The notes under the pieces are model-generated. The model did not search any database and was not told the DNA's origin. It saw only the letters and a program-made list of their open reading frames with translations. From Endozoicomonas sp965196975 (GTDB lineage Bacteria; Pseudomonadota; Gammaproteobacteria; Pseudomonadales; Endozoicomonadaceae), in assembly GCF_965196975.1 (NCBI RefSeq), contig NZ_OZ239981.1, forward strand, positions 5,332,001 to 5,396,000: a stretch of DNA of 64,000 nucleotides, given 5' to 3'. Below are positions 61,238-64,000 of the stretch, piece by piece. The position numbers were made by a program, and so were the translations under genes. How positions within the stretch are numbered: the first letter of the stretch is position 1; every line of letters begins with the position of its first letter.

Positions 61238-62832
61238 CTATTCAGCACCCTTCATATAAATCTGGAATTTTCTGATTTTTCGACCATCATCTTATACTCA
61301 ATTTTTCTAACAAATCTCCAGTATGGAACCAGACTTCCCAGCTACTCCGTTTACCGAAGCTCTCCTTAAAGAGAATGAAGAGCTTCGGACCGAGAATGCG
61401 CTTTTACGGGAACGTTGCAGCGAACTGGAAGAAAGGGTTAATAAAAACAGTCAAAACAGTAGTAAGCCACCATCGTCAGATGGTTATCAAAAGCCCAGTA
61501 AAAAAGGGAGTGATAAAGGTGATACATCTTCCAAAGAAGCCCCCTGCTCCTCACAGGAAACACCGAACCCCAAAAGCCTTAGACCATCTTCAGGCAATAA
61601 ACCAGGTGGCCAGAAAGGTCATCAAGGCTCTTGTTTGAGACGTGTCGCCTTACCCGATTATGTCAGGCATCTGAAGGTTGAAAAATGTTGCTGTTGCCAG
61701 TCTTCGCTTATCGATATTAAACCCACCAAATACATTGAGCGACAGGTTTTTGATCCAGGTAGACCCGGAGAATTTGAAGTTACCGCGTACTGGGCAGACG
61801 TTAAAGTATGTCCTTGTGGTAAACGGAACACCGCTGAGTTTCCCCAAGGAGTGAAAGCCGCTGCTCAATACGGAGAAGTGACTCAGGCAATGGCTGTTCA
61901 TTTAAACCAGTATCACTTCATCCCATATCACCGGGTGTCTGAGTATTTCAATACTATTTATTGCATGAGTGTCAGCGCAGGCTCTGTTGCCAATTTTGTT
62001 GCCTATACCCATGAGAACCTGGCCTCTACTGAGCAGAGTATCCGCGATGCTTTACAAGAAAGTCCGGTTGCAGGAGCGGATGAAACTGGCATGCGGGTTG
62101 ACGGTTCACTGTGGTGGTTACACATTATGCGAGATGACCAATGGACGCTTTACTACCTCTCAGAAAGGCGAGGTTGTGAAGCAATGGATGCAATGGGCAT
62201 CCTGCTGACTTTTGCAGGCATTCTGGTTCACGATCATTGGAAGTCCTACTTTGCCTATGCGGCAGTGCATGTGCTTTGTAATGCCCATCATCTGAGAGAG
62301 CTTCAGGGAGTTGTCGATAGGGATGCGAATAAGCTGGCTCTGCGGCTGATGAAATTGCTTACGCTCTCCTGGCACTTCTGCAAGAAATACAAAGCAGCCG
62401 GTCTGACTCAAATGCCTGGTGCAATACAGCTTCGCATTGAGACGATATACGACCAAATCCTTCAAAGGGCTCTCACGAAGGAAACCGCTTATATGGAAAA
62501 ACAACGACAGGTGCTTGGACGTAAGAAGGTCAGGAATACCAAGGCCTACAACCTGTTCAAAAGGCTTATTGAGTTTAAGGTTGAAACGTTGCGCTTCATG
62601 TCGGACTTTTCAATTCCCTTCGATAACAATGGCAGTGAACGTGATGCCAGGATGGCCAAACTTAAGCAGAAGATCTCAGGCTGCTTCAGAAGCGAAGACG
62701 GAGGTACCATGTTTACCCGAATCCGAAGCTATTTATCATCTGCTAAAAAGCAGGGGTTGAACATATTTCAGGCGCTTCTTAAAGCGGTTCGAAATTACAA
62801 CAATACGCCTTTGCTGGGTGCTGAATAGTTAC
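61234..62832 (+). mobile_element. IS66-family element, copy 4 (inside adhesin gene)
   Basis: 1,599 bp with target duplication GAGGCTAA at 61226-61233 and 62833-62840. It lies in inverted orientation to copy 3, so the two flank a 1,262-bp adhesin segment. Confidence 0.96.
61323..62828 (+). CDS. IS66-family transposase (copy 4)
   Basis: 501 residues, same protein as copies 1-3. Intact DDE triad and zinc-finger-like Cys pairs. Confidence 0.97.
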   Translation: MEPDFPATPFTEALLKENEELRTENALLRERCSELEERVNKNSQNSSKPPSSDGYQKPSKKGSDKGDTSSKEAPCSSQETPNPKSLRPSSGNKPGGQKGHQGSCLRRVALPDYVRHLKVEKCCCCQSSLIDIKPTKYIERQVFDPGRPGEFEVTAYWADVKVCPCGKRNTAEFPQGVKAAAQYGEVTQAMAVHLNQYHFIPYHRVSEYFNTIYCMSVSAGSVANFVAYTHENLASTEQSIRDALQESPVAGADETGMRVDGSLWWLHIMRDDQWTLYYLSERRGCEAMDAMGILLTFAGILVHDHWKSYFAYAAVHVLCNAHHLRELQGVVDRDANKLALRLMKLLTLSWHFCKKYKAAGLTQMPGAIQLRIETIYDQILQRALTKETAYMEKQRQVLGRKKVRNTKAYNLFKRLIEFKVETLRFMSDFSIPFDNNGSERDARMAKLKQKISGCFRSEDGGTMFTRIRSYLSSAKKQGLNIFQALLKAVRNYNNTPLLGAE

Positions 62833-64000
62833 GAGGCTAATGAGGGGGCGTTAAGCTCCACACACCGCGGCATTGAAAAAAACCCCTATCTGGAGCTGTT
62901 CAGTTCTGAAACCACATTCGGCAGTAGTGATTCCAGCACCAGCAATGTGCTGACCTTTAATGGCAGTGGTTCGGTTGTGGCAGGACAGTACGCTTACCAG
63001 TGGGTTGAGGTGGCTACCAATGGCAGTATCACTTCTCAGCTTTACCGTTACGGTACTGCCGCCCAAATGGACGATAAGTATTCCAGCCGTGCAGAGCTTG
63101 AAGCCTATATCCAGGATCTGCAAGACCGCATTGCCGAACTGGAAGCCTGGACACCAGACTCCGGTGCGGAGGGTATTGATGTAGCAGATGGTGCAGATGA
63201 CGATGCCGTTGGTGATCCCGGTGCCGATGACCCTGCCGCACCAACCGGTAGCGGTGATGACCTGGTGGTGGATAACAGCAATCCATACCAGACAGAGATT
63301 GATGAATTGAAGGCGGAAGTCGTATTACTTTCCGCCATTGTGGACGACCTGTCAGAGAACCCCAACTTTGCCATTGAGGTTGCCAATGTCCAGGCAACAG
63401 CCGGTAACGTCAATCTGGTGGCAGACACCATCACGCTTGCAGGTTCCAGTAAGCCAACCTTTACTGCAAAGGGCGATGCTTATATCCGGGTTGAAAACAA
63501 AACAGACGAACATCTGGTACTCAGTAACCTGAGCATTACCAATCAGACCGGTGGTAACGTCTTTGTAACCGGTGGAGCATCACTGTCAGATACCTACATT
63601 GATGAACAGTCCGGTAGCGATTATACCGATACCACCGGTATTACCATTGATCATGCCCCATCAGGTGCTAACTATCTGGACTCTGATGTCATCATTAACG
63701 GAGATATTTCCAATCTTCTGTCCAGTGTCAATATCAGTGTGGCGGAAGGTGACCTGATTCAACAGGCTGTCATCGAAGCCAATGCCATTAACCTGGATGT
63801 TAAAAATGGCAGTCTGTTGCTGAACAGCAATAAGCCTCAAACCTATGGCCGTGATCCGGATGCTCTGGTGAACTATACATCCGCAGCCGGGTGGAAGCCG
63901 GCCTCTGCTGATGATTTTGTTAATTTTTACATTAACGACAAATACAGTACGGCCATCAACGCCACAGGCATCAACAACTTCAATAACTGGTTCTCCGGGC
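62833..64000 (+). CDS. Adhesin third fragment, continues beyond window
   Basis: The frame is open from the target duplication to the window end without a stop. Across the insertion the frame joins as FIEA-NEGALSSTHRG, continuing the middle fragment. This part begins with a globular-looking region (NPYLELFSSETTFGSS), then a heptad-like coiled coil (about 63075-63150, LEAYIQDLQDRIAELEAW), an Asp/Ala/Pro-rich acidic linker, a second short coiled coil (IDELKAEVVLLSAIVDDL), and then returns to beta-helix-like repeats (ANVQATAGNVNLVADTITLA). There is no start codon with a ribosome site near its beginning, so it is probably untranslated in the present arrangement. Confidence 0.82.

Noticed and set aside
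58373..62832. IS66 copies 3 and 4 as a composite transposon that carried in the 1.26-kb segment
   Set aside because: Each copy has its own internal 8-bp duplication and the segment is the in-frame continuation of the adhesin, so these are two independent insertions.

Overview
The window is chromosomal DNA from a gammaproteobacterium. The order birA-coaX-SPOR protein-tRNA cluster-secE-nusG-rplKAJL-rpoBC, with rpsL-rpsG-fusA-tuf nearby, is the Pseudomonas/Oceanospirillales version of the rif/str region. The combination with IS66 and ISKra4 elements and a giant LktA-like filamentous adhesin suggests an Endozoicomonas-like marine symbiont. The genus is an inference.

Layout. 0-1.2 kb: the 3' part of an ISKra4-type transposase. 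1.4-6.8 kb: mutM and a GNAT acetyltransferase (minus strand), then a MATE exporter, a multi-hairpin MITE-like element, trpS, a small lipoprotein and a DUF454 membrane protein. 6.8-10.3 kb: a TPP riboswitch controlling a eukaryote-type Thi5 HMP-P synthase, followed by ribokinase and transaldolase. 10.4-15.6 kb: a periplasmic thioredoxin-like protein, a YdiI-type thioesterase, a second small inverted-repeat element, a DUF523/DUF1722 protein, glutathionyl-hydroquinone reductase, a GNAT and a YedJ-type HD hydrolase. 15.7-18.8 kb: a second TPP riboswitch with thiC, convergent with hisC.

18.9-35.1 kb is the core information-processing block: birA, coaX, a SPOR protein, tRNA-Tyr/Gly/Thr/Trp, secE, nusG, four ribosomal protein genes and rpoBC. 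The tuf copy often found between tRNA-Thr and tRNA-Trp is absent. 35.3-41.4 kb is a block separating rpoC from rpsL: an unknown 292-aa protein, a TlyA methyltransferase, a DsbB-like fragment with a secreted nuclease-like protein, an IS66 copy, yihD and glpX. 41.2-46.0 kb is the str operon behind its own promoter. An O-methyltransferase follows.

47-64 kb is an accessory surface-protein region: a SapC-family gene and one very large two-partner-secretion-type adhesin. The adhesin is cut into three pieces by two IS66 copies and runs off the window. All four IS66 copies are 1,599 bp, nearly identical, and each is flanked by its own intact 8-bp target duplication, which points to a recent transposition burst. 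Joining the adhesin pieces across the duplications restores one reading frame.

The most notable biology is two independent routes to the thiamine pyrimidine (Thi5 and ThiC), each behind its own TPP riboswitch about 8 kb apart, and the recently disrupted giant adhesin.
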